A stretch of 64,000 nt of DNA from Prorocentrum cordatum (Eukaryota > Sar > Dinophyceae > Prorocentrales > Prorocentraceae), in assembly GCA_963575745.1 (NCBI GenBank), contig CAUYUJ010008557.1:433636-497635 (forward strand), written 5' to 3'. Position 1 is the stretch's first letter. Every line of letters begins with the position of its first letter. Shown piece after piece: positions 19,389 to 31,217 of this stretch. A program made the position numbers and the translations under genes. The notes beneath the pieces were generated by a model. The model saw only the letters and a program-made list of their open reading frames with translations, did no database searches and was not told the DNA's origin.

Positions 19389-19675
19389 ATTGCTCTCTCC
19401 CCGTTCGCTCAATGCCGCCGACCGCTGCCGACGCCTTTGCCTCGCAACAGTCTGAAAAAAAGGATCAAACCAGGATCGCGCGCCGCCTGCGCGCAGGGAA
19501 ACGGTGAGGGGAGAGCACCTTGCTTTCATTATCCTTCTCGTAGCCCTTCTCTCATCATTCCTGTCTATTCATATCATTGCTTAACGGATCCACAATGATC
19601 TTTGAGACCCCTAATATACCAAGCCTATTCATTCCCACTTTCGCCGGAGTAGCGATTCTCTGGCGAATGGCTGGT
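19389..19675 (+). repeat. Repeat family d, copy 1: probable retroelement leader and gag start
   Basis: About 285 bp closely similar to 59814-60098. Shared landmarks are CTCTCTCCCCG, GCCGCCGACCGCTGCCGAC, GGATCGCGCGCCGCC, ATCATTGCTTAACGGATCC and CCCACTTTCGCCGG. The ATG after TTAACGGATCCAC (19595) begins MIFETPNIPS. The other copy begins MSFATHDIPRSSKPTFAG at 60019. In this copy a one-base loss in the GGAGTAGCGAT segment breaks the frame. It could be the 3' part of an LTR plus leader, or a non-LTR leader. Confidence 0.7.
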
Positions 19676-21924
19676 TATCAGCTGAAATGGCCGCGTTCGT
19701 GATGGACCATATTCGTTGACGATCGCAGTCGGTCCCAACGGCGCGACGGTTCACATGGAAGATACTTGCGCTCGCATCAGAGAGCCTGTCGCGGACAAAT
19801 TGATTGGAATTTATCCCGGTTGTGAGGTTTTGTCGTTGCTTGCTTGGCGCCCCCCTTTTCATGCAATGGGCAGGGGTCCAACGTTCGCGCAGACTTTGCA
19901 AGAGGGGGACGGCACGTCGCGATTTATCATGCGATTTCGGAAGACATCGATGTGGCGCACGATTTCCATCCATCAAAGTAGTTCCCATAGTTTCCCGAAC
20001 AGACCATGACAAAAACTACGCAGGGGATGCTCCTGGGCCGAAGCGTCATGAGACACCGGAAGATGAAGCAGCGGATAGGTGCTCCCCAATTACGTTCCCT
20101 GAAAGGACATAGTTTCCGTTCAAGGGACTACGACCTTCCGTTGAGAGCCAAGGCCGAAGGCCACTATCGACCCCTAGCCTTTTTCACCGCAGCGGTGGAA
20201 GGGGAAGGATACCCCCGCCAGAGCCACCCTTTGCGTCCAGACTGCGCCTCAAGTCCAGGAGCAGCGCAGGGTCTTGGCGGGGCGTCTTCAGCAGGCATTT
20301 TAGTCAGGGATGGACGTAGGGCCAATATGCCGGGATGGTATCTCGCTGCTTAGAACAGATGTCCCTGGAAGGCACGCGGACTGGGAGGATCGAGTCAGAG
20401 GCGCGTTTGTGCAGGATGCCCGCATGCCTGTTCATATTGCGAGCTCAACTAACTATGCTCTGGATGCCTGGACATAGAAGAACACAGCTGCCGCCGCCAA
20501 GCATTGCTGGAGTGGCAGCAGGCAGAGGCAGAGACAGAGCTAGCGAACCGGAAATACACGCGAGAAGAGTTGGCTGCAAAGGCGCAGGCTATCATGGCTG
20601 AAACAGAGCGAACATCTCCAGAACATGCACATCGAGGAGGGGTCCTTTCAACAAGCAGCCAGACAGGCACAGGTGAATCAGACGGTTACTTCGGAGGCAG
20701 CCCATCGAATTCTGTCGGGGGCCGAGCAAAACAGGAGGGGGTTGGAACTGCTAACTAACTTCACTCCGAAAGACACAAAGCCGAGGGGCAGAGGGCGTGA
20801 CTGCGAAGGAGGCACGCATGCAACACATGGTGCATCTTGCCGAACAGGAGGTGAGATAATCCCACAGATCGGCAGAGGACGCTTCGCAAGAAAAGGAGGC
20901 GCAGGCTGCCTCCATGATGCAGCGCGTGAGGGTAGATGCCAGATCGATGGTGCATCAGATGAGCCTTCGTGAACAACATGCCGCCAGGACAGGCAAAGAG
21001 AACTGCGGCTGGTCAACGCGCCAGAGGAAACGCGTGATGACCTATTGCTGCTTCAAGAACCCAGCAGCGCAGTCGAGCTTGATCTCGATGCAGCCCCGAC
21101 CGCCATGGCGAGGTTCAGCCGCCGGGGCCGGGGACCTCTTCTCACCGCAATCCTGAGACTAGACCGCAGTTGCGTGTTGCGATAGCTTCGGCCCCCCAGC
21201 GACGCGTCATTCTTGCAGTGTTCCCACGATGGCAGAACTCACGCAATGTTCTACGCCGCGCTGTAGAGACCAACGGGCTCCTGCAACGAGGCGGTGCGAG
21301 CGCCGCGCTCGAAGCAACGCCGAGGCTGAGGCGGGCGCAGAGAGGGGGCGCCAAGAGGACGGGCGCTAGCGCTCGCAACAGCGGGAAGAGCACGCGCGCA
21401 AATGCGCATGGCAAATCTTACCGAGGAGCAACAATGATTTCTCGATGAGCACGCGCGAGGAATTCGAAGCATGAGAGAAGGCCAAACGCAATTAACCAAT
21501 TGAGGACGCGGCCGAGCCGTCAGACCCGGTAGAAGTAGAACACAAGCAGCCAGAGCAGCCGGTAAAACTATGCAAGGCGACCCCGATATTGCCCGAGTTC
21601 TTGAAAACCGCCCGAAGAATCTTCGGCTGAATTTCCCGCTGCGTCGGGGGGCCATTCCGGGCCGCCAAATCCCTCGGGCGGCTCAGCCGGAGCAGGAGGC
21701 GGCGGCGGGAGTGGGCCCCCCCGGGGGGGGGCGGCGATGGAGGAGGGGGCGGCGACGCGGATGGCCGAGGGCCTGTATCTGATCAGTTGCAGCTCCGGAA
21801 GCAGATCATCAAAACGTCGGAGACTAGAACTGATGCACCGCCTGAATGGAAGTTGCGCGCTACCCGGGTAATTTCATCAGCTTCGTCAGATGCGCCAGGT
21901 ATTATGCGGTAGATTGCATGTGGT
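19676..21924 (+). pseudogene. N-terminal gag region, strongly decayed
   Basis: Between the gag start and the recognisable gag core, pieces of charged, probably coiled-coil sequence appear in changing frames: LEWQQAEAETELANRKYTRE (about 20504), EEGSFQQAARQAQVNQTV (about 20630) and Glu/Arg-rich sequence to 21.5 kb, then a Pro/Gly-rich linker. This fits the N-terminal half of a gag polyprotein. Many stops and frame changes; no single ORF longer than about 115 codons. Confidence 0.4.
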
Positions 21925-23221
21925 ATGGATCTTGAGGTAGATGCGAAAGTTGTGCAGAAGCGTGGCAAATATGAACGCGTTGATATGCTCATTGCTTCTC
22001 GTATTACCGAAGAGTTTGCCAGGCTGAGACAGAGGCGCGATGTGTTTCCACGTCGGTTTCATCCCATAGCTCAGGTGTCTCGAATGGAAGTCGAGGCAAC
22101 CAGTGAATCTCGTTTGTTCACTGGCCGTGAGATGGCGCGAGTGACGCGTCGATGGGTATCCGCGCGTGCCGAACATGGCAGGACAATGGTAGCGAGAGAT
22201 CCGTCAAAGTTCGTCATCAACAAAAACAAGCCAGATCAGGGCTCACCTTTTCTACAATGGGTGGATGGCTTTGCACATTGATTTGCGTCGTGGCTCTGAC
22301 CCATCTCCAGACGTCGCAGCAGCTATTCCTTTGCATTTTTACAAACAAATGACGCTGGCTCCCAAGATGAAAATGAACCATTGCGTATTTCGACACTCGC
22401 AGCGGCCCGGTCGATCAGACGTCGAGGCGCATGAGCGGCTACTTTCGCCGTTGCAGAAAGTATTGGAAATGGCGGGAATCGATGGCCATCCCGGGTGTCT
22501 CCAGGAAGCCGGGCCTTTGATTGCCCCCCAAAAAAACATTTCAGCTCTGCGCCCGCCGTTTCCGGCTTAATCGATCCGACGCGCTCCGGGGGCTCGAGGC
22601 GCGACTCGAAGAATGGAGAGCTGAAGAATAACGTCCAATGCAGACATTTTGAACGCGGTGGCTGTTGCCCGCGCAAAAGCAGGGGCGCCCCCTCAATCGC
22701 AAGAAACCTGCGGCGGCCCCTGCAGCGCCACCTGTCGCGGGGAAGCGCAACATAGGGACGGGCGAGGGCGCGGGAGAGAGGCCGTCTACCCCTGGGCCCA
22801 AGGGCGACAGGAGCTCATCCATGGGCCCCGCTGAGGAAGAGCCGCAGAAAGCGGTTTGCGTCGCCTTCTCGAAAGGCGAGCGTCGCGGCCCACAGCGCGA
22901 TCCCCCCTGTTACAGGACGCGCGAGAAACTAACTCGGGAGGAAGTATGGAAACGCAACGACTGGAAGCAGGTAGCGCAGAAGAACGGCAAGGCAATATAC
23001 GAGCGCACATTTTCAAGTCGAATCTGCAGCAGCCGGCGCGGCCGAGGCATTTTCCGCGGCTTCTCCCGACGCCGGCAGCGAAGGGCAGTCAGAAGAGCGC
23101 CGGCAGCAAGGGGGGGGGCGAAGGCAAGGGCGCAGCACTTTGCTTGAACTGGAAGGAGAAGGGCGAATGCTCATTCGGTGCCAAGTTTCGATTCCGTTTC
23201 AATTCCGCTGGACACCAGTGA
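21925..23221 (+). pseudogene. gag core and CCCH-type zinc-finger region of the copia element
   Basis: The capsid-like core reads in one frame from 21925 (MDLEVDAKVVQKRGKYERVD, then FARLRQRRDVFPRRFHPIAQ) to about 22260, changes frame, and continues (PFLQWVDG…FYKQMTLAPKMKMNHC, EMAGIDGHPGCLQEAGPLIA) to about 22540. After another change come two Cys/His segments: CRHFERGGCC (about 22640) and CLNWKEKGECSFGAK (about 23140). Both resemble CCCH RNA-binding fingers, but later ligands are missing: the third Cys and final His of the second finger appear as Phe. These residues and frame changes show loss of function. Confidence 0.65.
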
Positions 23222-23787
23222 CAGCGGTTTCCGGGGGCTCGCGGCTCAGCTGCTTGTTCGCCGAGAAACGCAGATCGCGCACCTTTCAGCGCCGTGCCCG
23301 TGGCTTTCTTTTTTTTTAATTTGTTTTCCCCCTCCTCAGCATGGTTTCTGCCTGGGGCAGTCGCAGTTGCCGGCCCCGTATGAGGGGCGCATATTTTGGT
23401 CATGCCGTTTGTCCAGCGCCTGTGGAATTCGGCGCGTATTCCGACGCGCCGGCGTCTGTCGGTGATATTCCCAATGGCGTCATCCACGCGGCGCCCGCGC
23501 CGTGCGCGGGGTGCCTTTCTCGAGGACACGGTATATTCAGCGCCTGTTACGGTTTCGGACGCGAGTGGAAGGGGGGCCTTTCCCTCTCTATGTTTAATGC
23601 CATTTTGCCAAGTGAAGCCACTGTGACAATGAATGTTAACATCACAGGGCAGAGTTGTATGAAGTCGGTTATTTCCGCGCGGCGTGGTCCGAGCGTTCGT
23701 TTTCATCGCCCCGCTAGATGCCCATCCAACCGCGGCCGCTGGGCGACCGCGAGTAGGCGCGGCGCCCCCGCCCTCGAATAAACGCAG

Positions 23788-24417
23788 ATGGCTTTTTTTT
23801 TGTTCAGGGAGCTAAAGTCAAATATGGCCCCTCAATCGAAAGCGGCACTGTCTGAGGCCATTGCCAAGGCATCTAAACTCGAGAATTGGGTTTTAACGCC
23901 GTGGCTAAGATGTGGGAAAGAGACGGCAGGCGACGCAGCCATCGGAAATCGAAGGAATGACCATGTTGGCCCAGGGCCAATGTGTTTCATGGTTGACACT
24001 GGCTTCGCATTCAATCTCATCGCTGAGTGATATTTTTGGAGCGCCAGCTTTATGGGGACAGTCGGGGAACGTCTGCCCGGGGTTACCCTCAACGCTGCTG
24101 GGGGTTCTAGCGCGGCCCTTGGTGAAGTTAGCGCGGCGCGCAGCAAATTTCAAGACGGCCATGTCAAGGCGCTCGCGATGCCAGAAACGCAGTCTGTGCT
24201 CTCAGTCGGGGAATGATGCGTGGGCCATGGGTCCACTTTGTCTTGGCCTGCGCGTCGGACCCCGTACTTGCTCCGTCCTGATGGACAGAGAGTCGACTTG
24301 ACCGTTGATGGAAACAGACCACACATTACACTGTCATGTAGAGAAGTTTTAGGCCGATGGAGCTGTGCAGTCGCCCTGGGCGGTGTTGCCCTTGATAGAT
24401 GGGCGCGTCTGATATAG
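23788..24417 (+). pseudogene. Retroelement aspartic protease region
   Basis: The frame from 23788 includes MCFMVDTGFAFNLIAE, where Asp-Thr-Gly at 23995-24003 is the catalytic motif of a retroviral-type protease, followed by a TGA at 24028-24030. The same frame resumes downstream and carries TPYLLRPDGQRVDLTVDGN (about 24265-24330), a segment I associate with the spacer between protease and integrase in dinoflagellate copia elements. The protease would have cleaved Gag-Pol. The stop and the missing flap region show this copy is inactive. Confidence 0.65.
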
Positions 24418-24899
24418 GATGCCGCGTGAATCTTAGATAATGTTGAAGCGGTGGGTGGACCTTCCGCGAGATCTATCCAGACTCGCACAACTGTGGACAT
24501 GCATGCAATGGAGTTACTTGCTACACGCAGTTACCAGAAAGGGCACCGGAACCAGTGGTGCGACAGCTTTCCGTCAGAGGTGCCCTATGACATCATCGCT
24601 TGTTCCTATTGCTCACCCGCGATCGCCCGAAAACGAGATTGGTCGCATAGTTCAGCGAACGTTGTTCACGCCGATCCATTGCCGCCGAGTCGATGGATTC
24701 CGGAGCGGGGAACGCGAGCAAGTCGCTGGGCTCTGTCTCGAGGGATCTGCCGCATCTTGAAGGCGATGCGCGCTGTGATTCTACCCCTGCCCCCGACAAG
24801 CCTGGGGAATGCGACGTTGTCGGTCGCGGCGATGGAGGGACCTCGAGGACGTCGCCGAACCGCGAGATCGAGCCGGAAGAACATGACCTTGAGATGTCG

Positions 24900-25451
24900 A
24901 ATGCCGAGCGTCTAAAACGGGGCGCAGTCTCCGTCCATTATCTTCTGACACGTCCCCCAAATAACCCATTTTACGAGACGTGCCAAGTTCCGCGGCCTCT
25001 CGGTTGCAGCGCCGCAAAGGGATTAAGGTTCCCAGGCCATGCGGTTGATGAGCAATCGCAGGGGCTCCACGGGAAAATCTGCGCGCGGCGTTTCGCGACC
25101 GGCGCGCGAATTTCATCGCGGCGCAGTGTGTCCATGACAAGTCAACGAGTCATGTTTGCAATTGCACGGTGAATCTAAAGGCCCCGGGAAGATACCTTAC
25201 ATGCTGTTGCGCGGATGGTGCCCGCGAGCTTGCGAATGGTTGCCGGGCGCTCGAGATTGCGCGCGACGGCGCCATTCCAGGCGATCGCGATTGACACCGA
25301 AAGAGCAAGCGGCTCAGTGCAGATGGGCACCCGCGCCGTGTCACATGTCGCTGGTTTGCCACCGCCATTCTGGACGCACGCTGCACGATGCCATTGCGTC
25401 TGTCATATCGTAAGACAGGACAAAAGGCGGGAAGTCCAATTGACAAACTAG
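24900..25451 (+). pseudogene. Copia-type integrase fragments
   Basis: One frame carries LLTRPPNNPFYETCQVPRP (about 24940), which matches the zinc-binding HHCC region in order but has Arg where His is expected. Later in the same frame, separated by a stop at 25170-25172, lies GTRAVSHVAGLPPPFWTHAA (about 25340-25390), the conserved region downstream of the catalytic Glu of copia integrases. The catalytic Asp-Asp-Glu residues themselves cannot be placed with confidence. Integrase would join the cDNA to host DNA; this copy is too damaged to act. Confidence 0.6.
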
Positions 25452-25949
25452 ACTGGGTTCTCATGTCCCATTAGCTCTTCTTCCGTTTGGATCCCCAATC
25501 CGCTACAAGCCTCCACTGTAATCAAGGTTTAAGTCGGCCAATGCAGGCGTTTCCATGGCGCCGTGGATTTAATTTAGGATATGCGCACAAGGCGGGGGAA
25601 CCGTTGGACCAGGCAGTTCTGTTGCTCCCTCGGGGTCGCTCGAAGGTCTGAACGAGGCGACTGGGCGCAGGCCTGATGATGGTCGACACGCCATGGAGAA
25701 GTCGGAACACGTCTATAATATCATTTTCGAGTTCAGAGCCCGAACTTCCGATGAAGGGCGCGGGCGAGAATGGCAGCCATGGCGTTCATGAAGATGATGA
25801 TGGTGACGATGATGATGATGCTGATGATGACGAGCTGTCTGACCAACCCGCGCCGCCGCCGCCCCCGTCGACGCCCGATGAGGGAGGCCGGGCCGCAAGT
25901 GATCCCGCCCCAGAAGACCCGTTCGACGACGACGTTGGCGTCGCCCCAA

Positions 25950-26100
25950 CGTGCGAATGCTAAATGTGCGTCGCCCCCCCCAGGGGCGACGCGCGCGCCG
26001 AGGATCCGCGTAGTATATGCGTTGTGGCGGGCGTTTCCTGGCCGCGCCCCATCGGGGAACGATGTGTTGCAAAATGGCCATGCTAGATGTTCAGGTCGGG
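25950..26100 (+). repeat. Repeat family e, copy 1, with hairpin
   Basis: GCGTCGCCCC at 25968-25977 and GGGGCGACGC at 25983-25992 form a 10-bp stem with a 5-nt loop. The surrounding bases (GTGCGTCG…GGGGCGACGCGCGCG, then GTATATGC) recur at 61525-61600. Both copies can be read in the same frame as CAS(P/S)PPGATRA, so this may be an old pol spacer segment and not a structural element. A GATGATGAT tract lies just upstream (25790-25830). Confidence 0.6.
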
Positions 26101-27599
26101 CGCGCGCCTCCAAGGCGGACGCATAGAACTAACGCGTCTGTATGCGCGCCCCGCGAAGGTCTGGGGCGGGGGGGGGGCGGCGACCGCCTGAGGGGTCTGC
26201 GGCGACTGGCGGGTTTTATCGCCAACGGGATGACCCAGCTCAGCGAGGTCCAACTTAGTTTGGGCTGCGTAGTGCAAATCCAAGGCGGCAGCCGCACTTA
26301 TCTCACAGGCGTCGAGATTCCAGAGGGCTACGAGGCCCGATCAATGGCTAGTGCGCGTCGCCCAAAAGCCCGAAGCCATGGGGTACTTGGAGGAAGATAA
26401 GATTGTCTGTCGATTGCCCCCGGAAAGTTTGCCTCTGAAGCTTCCGCTGATTGACGCGTGTAAGACATGCAACCTCCGAGTCGTTTTATACGACGACCCT
26501 TAATGCGAACCTGCCACCCGGGTACAAGTCGAGGATGATCATTCGGGTAGTCAACTCCTGAAGAAGTCCATTGTTCTACCGGCCCACTAGCGCGCCCCGG
26601 CATATGGCCCCACGTGACCAAGGGGGCCACTAGGGAACGTCGTACGGCCATTGAAATATATAAACTTAGAGGTTGGGTTTCTTCGCATGCGAGGACGAAG
26701 GACTGCGCCTCGATCTTATGAGAAACCTTAGTAGCAGGGTAGTACGGGTCGCGCGCGACGCCGGCGCCGATGCCGCCGCGGGAGCTTCTGTCGGAATATG
26801 ATGGTGATAGCGTTTGGTGGGAACGCGGCGCGGGCGAGCGATATTTCGGCGCGGGGTCGACCCGGCCTCAGCTTGGAGAGATCTTCGACCGTGGATATCA
26901 CCCCCTTTAGAACGGGCCTGCCTGGCCACGAGCTAAGCGGCCGCCGCTCAAATTCGCGGCGCGCCCAGAGTGCCATCACAGACGCCGACGCTTGACCCTC
27001 GGGCGCGCCGAGAAAGATGATTAATGGACCGTCAATATTCTTATTGCTCTCTCACGGATGCGAGCCGAATTTCTGAGTGGGGAACGTCGGAGATCGGCTC
27101 GGCTGGTATACTGACTAACACTCTCCAAGGTGCGGCTGACGCAGCCGAGGTCCGTTCGGTCGCGGAATCGGAAGCGGCGGCGAAACCAGGAGCTCAGAAG
27201 GCACTTCGGACATAGTGGGATAGACTCCGAAAGCAAAGTCCAATAATACCATGGTGTGATAAAGCAGGTAGGAGATGGGGCCGTGCACTTCGGCGGGCTC
27301 TTCGCATGAGATGCCCGGGGGGCACCGGGGCTGAAAATTCAAGGGGCGAGTTGCTTTCGACGGTTCTGACGCACGTGGCCAAAACAAGGAATTCGCATCT
27401 TTCTAGGAGTTGCCCAGGAATCCATCCACGACGCAGGCTAGTGGGGTGGCGGATGCGCATGGGTTATTCCAAGGCCACGATATTCCACGAGCCGATGCCA
27501 GGCAGGCACGCGCGCAATCCAAGTTGGGCGGGCCCCCCCCGCGGATGTGATTGCCTTGAGAAGCATGGCCTGCATCATGGGCTCGCATAAAGAACCCCG
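26101..27599 (+). other. Decayed pol spacer region; no domain readable
   Basis: Open frames of up to about 120 codons, none matching a named domain. GYLEEDKIVCRLPPESLPLK near 26380 looks coding-like. By position it lies between integrase and reverse transcriptase of the copia element. Confidence 0.4.
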
Positions 27600-27880
27600 T
27601 CTGTCCATTGATGCTATCTTTATGTGGACATCCCGATTCTGGAGGGCGCTGGGAACAACATTGTGAGAGACGGATCCTCTCCATAGGTTTCGAGGGTTGT
27701 AGCCCGTGGCGAAGGTGTTATCACCATCCCAAATTGAATATATCCCTGATCATCTATGTTGATGACGTCAAGGCCTGGCCCGTCGAATAGTGTGGACATG
27801 GGTTGACTTATGGTTCAACAGCCCTCGGAAGGCCGCCCAAAAGTTGGACGGTGCATTTGGGGTGCGAACGCCGGTTCTAT
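27600..27880 (+). pseudogene. Copia-type reverse transcriptase fragment (YVDD)
   Basis: The frame from 27608 reads LCGHPDSGGRWEQHCERRIL and then HHPKLNISLIIYVDDVKAW, with the catalytic YVDD near 27757-27768. GHPDSGG-W is the alpha-helix before the active site and YVDD the metal-binding box of copia reverse transcriptases. A TAG at 27788-27790 follows, and later sequence (27815-27880) continues in other frames. The finger region with the first catalytic Asp is not readable upstream. Confidence 0.75.
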
Positions 27881-28214
27881 CGTAGAACAACTGCATGGCA
27901 TGGGGAACGATCCACGACACTTGATCCCCCGCCGCCGAAACAAAAGACGGCGTTGGTGGTCGATTCGGGCGGGGAAACAAGCATGGAAAATAGCGGGGAT
28001 GGGCCCCCCCCCGCATATGGTCTCCAAAGTCCGATCGGGCCATGCGCGCCGAGACAAACCAAGGAAGTCCAGGTCGTTGAGTGACGCGACCGATGTCTTC
28101 GTGTCTTGTGCTCTCCTGCACGCGCAGTTCACATATGCAGATCTTGCGACTTTTCCGTCGGCAGGAACAGCACTCGGACCAAAATTGATTCCCTACCGCT
28201 TGGCTTAAAGGGGC

Positions 28215-28800
<586 letters not shown>

Positions 28801-29097
28801 TGAGGAGAAGGAGGAGGACGGCGTTGAAAGCTACTACTAATGTTGCTTTCCTAGCGGCTCCAACTCCTAGGTAGGGTCGCACTGGGATAATTGACATTGG
28901 ACATGGCAACGGGGGGCCCAGAGGAGAAACTGCGCCCCCCGCTGGAGGGGCCCTCGCGGAGGGTTTGAACATAGGGCAAAGCCAGGATCTCCAGAACAGA
29001 GAATGACGGCCATGGAATTGCCCGCAGATTTTGCGAGCCAGTAGCGCAGCTGCCCGAGCCTGCGGGAATATGCAAGCCAATTGTTGCAAAAGTATGG
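28801..29097. other. Pol spacer between the repeat block and RNase H
   Basis: No domain readable. Sequence immediately before 29098 probably belongs to the copia connection domain. Confidence 0.4.
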
Positions 29098-29760
29098 ATG
29101 AAGATATTGCGCGGGGACCGCGTGGCCAGATGCGATTTGTTGAGGGCCGTTTGCCAGGCTGCCTTTTGCGTAACAAAGCTGGCATATCAACAAGACATGG
29201 GTACCTTTAGGCTCGCATGTTATATCAGCGCGATTATACGCGACCGGACGGTTTCATGGCTTGGTGACAGGATTGAAGATGCACATCCGGCACTATCCAG
29301 ATGCGGACATGTCGAGCGACACCCCTACAAGCAGGAGCGCCAGCACCAGCCGCCATGTCACGCGGGGGCCGCGCGCGCGATCGAATCAGAGCATGGCGTT
29401 CGGACGACAGACATGTGTTTCTCACAGCACTCTGGCAGCCGAAATTGCGGCCGCAGATGTGGCACTGCGCGCTGGATTGTCGGCCTCGCATCCCTGGTGG
29501 GAAACACTACTTCAGAGAAGGCCCGGGTGCTTTTTTCCTGGAAGATATCCAGGCGGGGTGCAAGGTCATCAAAGCGGGGGGGGGGTTAAACTAATGCATT
29601 TGCCCCGCGCCCGTAGAATTGGCGCTGGCGCCGTTTCGGAGCAACGCGGCAGTGGTTTCGCGGAGTTACAGTGCGAAAGAATTGTGAATGAGGCTACCGA
29701 CATAAGGGGCACGCAGATTCACTGACCCACCTGAGTGTGTCAAAGCGTCGTATATCGTGA
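29098..29760 (+). pseudogene. Copia-type RNase H region and end of pol
   Basis: One frame gives MKILRGDRVARCDLLRAVCQ then AFCVTKLAYQQDMGTFRLAC. The next frame gives PDADMSSDTPTSRS, FGRQTCVSHSTLAAEIAAAD and ALRAGLSASHPWWETLL. A third frame gives FFLEDIQAGCKVIKAGG and then a tail ending ATDIRGTQIH. Together these follow copia RNase H: the first Asp (DAD), the SHST-AAEI-AAD block with the Glu and Asp, and the ED-QA block with the final Asp. Two frame changes within 450 bp show decay. The tail resembles the AADI-TK end of copia pol, so the polyprotein ended near 29725. Confidence 0.75.
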
Positions 29761-31034
29761 GGATCGTGTCCCCGAAGTTCTGGGGGGGCAAATGCTATGG
29801 CGATTATCTTGCATCGACGTTCGCTGGCGGACTTCCCCTGAAACTCGGGGGGGGGGGGGGGTCAAGCCGGCCGTCGGCCCTGAGGCGGCCGCGCGCGCGG
29901 GGGCGCAGCTGCCCGGTAAGAGGGCCTGTGAGACCGGGCGCGTTGGCAAGGGCAAGCCAGCCATTGACAAATTAGCTCTCTCCAATGGAGCTGATGGAGC
30001 TGTGGCCACCAACGCTGCGACGGGCGGCTCAGCTGCCGGCGCGCTGTGTCAATGGGGCGGTCTCAGGGGAAGCTTCAGAACGCATAGGTGAGATCCTGAA
30101 CATTTGGTACTTGGATTTTGCCTCGGCGAACATGATATCACGTGCAGCCCCGATAGGTTCTGCAACGCCAGTTGCAAGGTAATGCGCTACACTGAAATGT
30201 ATGATCCGGTTACAGACACAGGAAGAGATAAGGGTCTCAATGATGTCAAAACGTTCAAGGGAGAGAGCATTTCACTTTGGGCTTCCCTTCCCTGCGCGCG
30301 GGGATCCCCCGGGCAACGCGCGAACGATTCCGTTTATCATCGGAGAGGGGGTCATGCATCATTGGGGCGTTCGCGACGAGCTCGAAACATGCTCAGGCAA
30401 TGGTTTTGGAATTCAAAAGAAATTGCGATCGTCGCATTCGGGAAGGGAGGAACAGCATGCGTAGAGCGGCCTACTGCTTGACAGTATTGGAGAGACCACA
30501 AACGCGGGATTTCCTTCGCGCCAACCATTTCAGACATGCAGGCTGCGCGGGCGCGCGCACGGACTAGGATAAGCAGGAAGCCCTAGACAAGTTCATCGAC
30601 GTCGACAGAAGTCAAGAACGGGAATCTCATCGACGTCGCGATGGCACGCGCGCACGTTGAGGCGCGAGGGAATAATTGCAGACTGACCGAGGATTTCACC
30701 AGCGCGCTTGCAAAGCATATTCACATTGTCTGAACGCGCGCCTTCCACGCGTGCAGCCGAATGGCCACGCGCGACTCGAGCGTTCTCGCCGCTGCTGCTG
30801 TTTTGGCCTGGGGGCCCGCGGTCGCCGCGACCGCGGGCCCGCAGACTGGGCCGCCCCCCGGGCGGCCGCAACTCTCCAACTCTTGCTGTCTTGCGACCAG
30901 CCCCTCGCTTGCGCTGCGTTGACTTGCGCCTTTAACGAGAGAGTGGCAGCGCTTAGCAAACGTGTGAAGTCTGCGTGCGATGCCCCTGGCATTGAGGGCC
31001 CGCTGCAGCAAACTACCAAGTGGAAAGGTCCAGC
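29761..31034. other. No intact gene; G-run, hairpin and a GGCTCAGCTG site
   Basis: A G-run of about 16 lies near 29850. A frame from 29735 to 30091 carries an Ala/Gly-rich sequence including the GGCTCAGCTG word (30026-30035). Sequence 30100-30560 has balanced but stop-broken frames that could belong to the 3' end of the retroelement. Nothing can be named. Confidence 0.4.
30811..30839. repeat. 13-bp perfect inverted repeat
   Basis: GGGCCCGCGGTCG (30811-30823) and CGACCGCGGGCCC (30827-30839) are exact reverse complements around a 3-base centre. Confidence 0.95.
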
Positions 31035-31035
31035 G

Positions 31036-31100
<65 letters not shown>
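31035..31100. repeat. (AT)n-(GA)n compound microsatellite
   Basis: Eight TA units are followed directly by about 24 GA units. Confidence 0.97.
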
Positions 31101-31107
<7 letters not shown>

Positions 31108-31125
31108 GGAAAGCAAAGCAATGAA

Positions 31126-31217
31126 CGCGACCGGGCCCAGGGGCAACGGATTGCCCAGCTGACGATCGTGACCGGGCCCAGGAGCAACGGATTGCCCAGC
31201 AAGGATGAACGCGACCA
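31126..31217. repeat. 41-43-bp tandem repeat, about 2.3 copies
   Basis: CGACCGGGCCCAGGGGCAAC at 31128 recurs 41 bp later as TGACCGGGCCCAGGAGCAAC, each followed by GGATTGCCCAGC. A third, truncated copy starts near 31211. It lies immediately after the GA microsatellite and just before an ORF. Confidence 0.85.

Noticed and set aside
29761-30700. 3' LTR of the copia element
   Set aside because: I could not match this stretch to the sequence before 19.4 kb by eye; a computed self-alignment would be needed.
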